DNA from: Dehalococcoidia bacterium UBA1123
GTDB taxonomy: Bacteria > Chloroflexota > Dehalococcoidia > Lucifugimonadales > UBA1123
Direction of reading: 5' to 3'
Length of the DNA stretch: 15,526 nucleotides
NCBI GenBank assembly: GCA_002313895.1
Contig: DCAW01000069.1
Coordinates: 908 to 16,433, forward strand
The notes under the pieces were generated by a model. That model was not told the DNA's origin. It made no database searches and was given only the letters and a program-made list of their open reading frames with translations. The position numbers were made by a program, and so were the translations under genes. Shown one piece after another: positions 14,161 through 15,526 of the stretch (position 1 is its first letter; each line of letters starts with the position of its first letter).

Positions 14161-15111
14161 ATGGGGATTGGAGATGCCATGAACCCAAACGCCACAATAG
14201 AAATAACTACGAAAGACACACCGGAAGCGGTCCAGCCTCTGGTGGTCGAGAATATCAATAAACAGCATAAAGGCGGAATCAAAGCCAACACCGATATCTC
14301 TCTGAGCGTCAGGCCAGGCGAGATTCTGGGGCTTCTTGCACCCTACGGCGCAGGCAAGATGACCCTCGTGCGTCAGATCACCACCGAGTTGATTCCAGCG
14401 TCGGGCAGTATCTGAGTGTTCGGAATCGACGTTGTGGCTGAGCCGACCCGCGCCAAGAACGTCATGGGGATTGTGACCCAGGAGGCGGAGCTATACGAGA
14501 GCTTGAGCGTTAAACAGACTCTTCGGATTTTCGGAAAGCTAAGAGGCCTGAATAGCAAGGACGCCAATCGAAGGGCCGAAGAGTTGATCTCTGACCTGAG
14601 GCTTGAGGAGCATCGCAACGTTGTCGGCATGAAACTGTCAGGCGGTCTGAAGCGTCGAGTCATGGTCGGTTTGGCCGCGCTGGGGGATCCTCGGCTTATC
14701 GTCATGGACGAGCCGACGACGGGACTCGATCCCCAGTCGCGACGGGATCTTTGGACGCTGCTGAGAGAGTACCGAGAGCGGAAGAGCACGATCCTGCTTA
14801 CGTCCCACTTTATGCAAGAAGCGGAGAGCCTCTGCGACCGTGTTGGCATAATTCAGAATGGCCGACTGCTAGCTCTGGACACTGTTCCTAACCTTAAGGC
14901 CGCCCACGACTACGAGTTCAAAATCACCTACTCGACCAATGGCAACGAGAACAAGACCAACACGATTTACGGCAAGAGCGACCAGGAGTATGTGGAGCAG
15001 GTGCAGGCTAAAGGAATCAGGCAGTTCAACGCAGCCCGAACCAGCCTGGAGGATGTGTATCTGGCCCTGACTAACGAGGAGGAACCAATTGGCGACGCAG
15101 ACCAGCGATAG
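14161..15111 (+). pseudogene. ABC-2 type exporter ATPase, broken by an in-frame TGA
   Basis: Two open stretches in one frame (14161-14412 and 14416-15108) are separated only by TGA at 14413-14415. Together they make a 315-residue DrrA-like ATPase. The Walker A region reads L-L-A-P-Y-G-A-G-K-M-T-L (58-69): the first Gly is Ala, the usual Asn is Tyr, and the Ser/Thr after Lys is Met, so ATP and magnesium binding would fail even if TGA were read through. The second part keeps the Q-loop Q, signature L-S-G-G, Walker B L-I-V-M-D-E-P, D-loop G-L-D and H-loop T-S-H. The TGA sits where relatives often have R before V-F-G, so a CGA to TGA change is likely. GAGGA stands before the ATG at 14161. A C-terminal-only product from GTG 14416 could be made but would lack Walker A. 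Confidence 0.85.
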
Positions 15112-15318
15112 AGCGCAGACTGACACGGCGCTTCAGCCTCAGTTAATCACCGAATGGCTGAAGTTCGCAAGAAACATTGGAAGCATCTTCGAGATCAAGT
15201 TCATCATGCTCGCCCTCACATGGTATTGGCACATCATGGGCGTGCTGGTGTTTCCCCTGGGTATGTTCTATTTTGCTCGCGCCCAGGCTCCCGACACCCC
15301 TGAGGCGATCAGCCGGGC
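15089..15318 (+). pseudogene. ABC-2 type permease, 5' fragment cut by IS3 sequence
   Basis: From the TTG at 15089, which overlaps the ATPase end by 23 nt and has GAGGAGG before it, about 75 codons of an ABC-2 membrane subunit remain: a hydrophilic tail, then the first hydrophobic segment (I-M-L-A-L-T-W-Y-W-H-I-M-G-V-L-V-F-P-L-G-M-F-Y-F). Real permeases of this type have six segments and over 240 residues. The frame meets TGA at 15329-15331 just inside the IS3 fragment. The junction is near 15311-15325, where both sequences can be read; the exact base cannot be fixed. Truncated, nonfunctional. Confidence 0.8.
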
Positions 15319-15424
15319 GGTAGTACACTGATGAGCAGCTGATGGACAGCAACTCGCACTGGCGGACCACCGACACCTCAGGGAGGTCTCGGTCAATCAT
15401 CGCTCGCCTCTGCGTGCGACTCAT
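15316..15424 (-). pseudogene. IS3 orfB (transposase) N-terminal fragment
   Basis: The ATG at 15424 starts M-S-R-T-Q-R-R-A-M-I-D, followed by S-V-V-R-Q-C-E-L-L-S-I-S and S-S-V-Y-Y-R-P, the standard opening of the IS3 orfB helix-turn-helix region; one conserved Arg is Cys. About 37-40 codons remain. The DDE catalytic core is absent. The frame continues to 15143, but that part is only the antisense of the permease. Confidence 0.82.
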
Positions 15425-15526
15425 AGAACGGACCTGTCCGACAAAAAACCCGCTCCACCGTCAACTGGCCTATCTGCTGGTAAAGCTTGGCTGCCAGCGC
15501 CTCGTGACCCTTGCCGGGCTTTGAGC
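15421..15526 (-). pseudogene. IS3 orfA C-terminal fragment with one-base lesion
   Basis: From 15524 the minus strand reads K-G-H-E-A-L-A-A-K-L-Y-Q-Q-I-G-Q-L-T-V-E-R, a typical orfA leucine-zipper end. The next bases are G followed by six T; with one A restored between them the frame would give D-F-L-S-D-R-S-V-L and stop at TGA overlapping the orfB ATG (ATGA), the usual IS3 arrangement. As it stands the frame shifts at that place. The orfB frame is open back to the T run, which fits programmed -1 slippage in the parent element. Confidence 0.72.

Larger units (their letters stand above)
15316..15526 (-). mobile_element. IS3-family insertion sequence, internal fragment, runs off the window
   Basis: The minus strand from 15526 reads the end of an IS3 orfA and then, overlapping, the first 40 codons of orfB. 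No terminal inverted repeat or target duplication is present at the left edge because the sequence breaks off inside orfB. Orientation is opposite to the permease it abuts. Left limit is approximate. Confidence 0.82.

Noticed and set aside
14413..14415. TGA read as an amino acid (recoding or selenocysteine)
   Set aside because: TGA ends GGT, E1 beta, the aminotransferase and the 88-aa gene at the proper family C-termini, and the Walker A just before is already damaged; a nonsense mutation is simpler.
14373..14849. 158-codon open frame antisense to the ATPase
   Set aside because: Lies wholly over ATPase motifs that are recognisable on the plus strand.
15143..15315. C-terminal half of the orfB frame as a real chimeric transposase
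   Set aside because: Past the junction it is only antisense of the permease and has no DDE residues.

Overview
The window (about 57% GC by eye, standard genetic code, no rRNA, tRNA or CRISPR seen) looks like chromosomal DNA of a free-living, probably aerobic or facultative bacterium. Gene content fits Chloroflexota of the Dehalococcoidia/SAR202 type: a BCKDH-like 2-oxoacid dehydrogenase, a signal-less gamma-glutamyltransferase, short SHOCT-like/DUF4097 proteins and an IS3 group of that flavour. This is a judgement from protein flavour, not a database match. TGA terminates several intact genes (GGT, E1 beta, the aminotransferase, the 88-aa protein), so it is a real stop here. Layout, left to right: (1) 11-3157, a divergent pair, a GGT-family Ntn-hydrolase (-) and an MFS exporter (+), sharing a 102-bp spacer with two mirror-image TATAAT hexamers. 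(2) 3227-8839, a minus-strand run transcribed right to left: E1 alpha, E1 beta, E2, lipB, a dienelactone-hydrolase-like enzyme and an 88-aa DUF6295-like protein. LipB lies 11 nt behind E2 and makes the octanoyl transfer that starts lipoylation of E2, so the enzyme and part of its cofactor supply are encoded together; E3 and LipA are not in the window. Both long spacers of the dehydrogenase cluster hold a copy of an imperfect palindromic, MITE-like repeat of about 95 bp, and a half copy lies between the last two genes. (3) 9199-11040, ftsH (+), complete, converging on (4) a class V aminotransferase (-, 11162-12259); a 13-bp perfect hairpin between them is a likely shared terminator. (5) 12578-15331, a plus-strand accessory locus: a broken DUF2089-like regulator, two adjacent genes opening with the same SHOCT-like motif (one with a DUF4097 domain), then an ABC-2 type exporter. 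The exporter is dead: its ATPase has an in-frame TGA and a damaged Walker A, and its permease is cut after about 75 codons. (6) 15316-15526, an internal, inverted fragment of an IS3-family element (end of orfA, start of orfB) joined directly to the truncated permease, with a one-base lesion at the frameshift region. The left part is ordinary metabolism and housekeeping. The right 3 kb is an envelope-type locus in decay and is, with the intra-operon repeats and the probable ATA start of E1 beta, the most interesting part.
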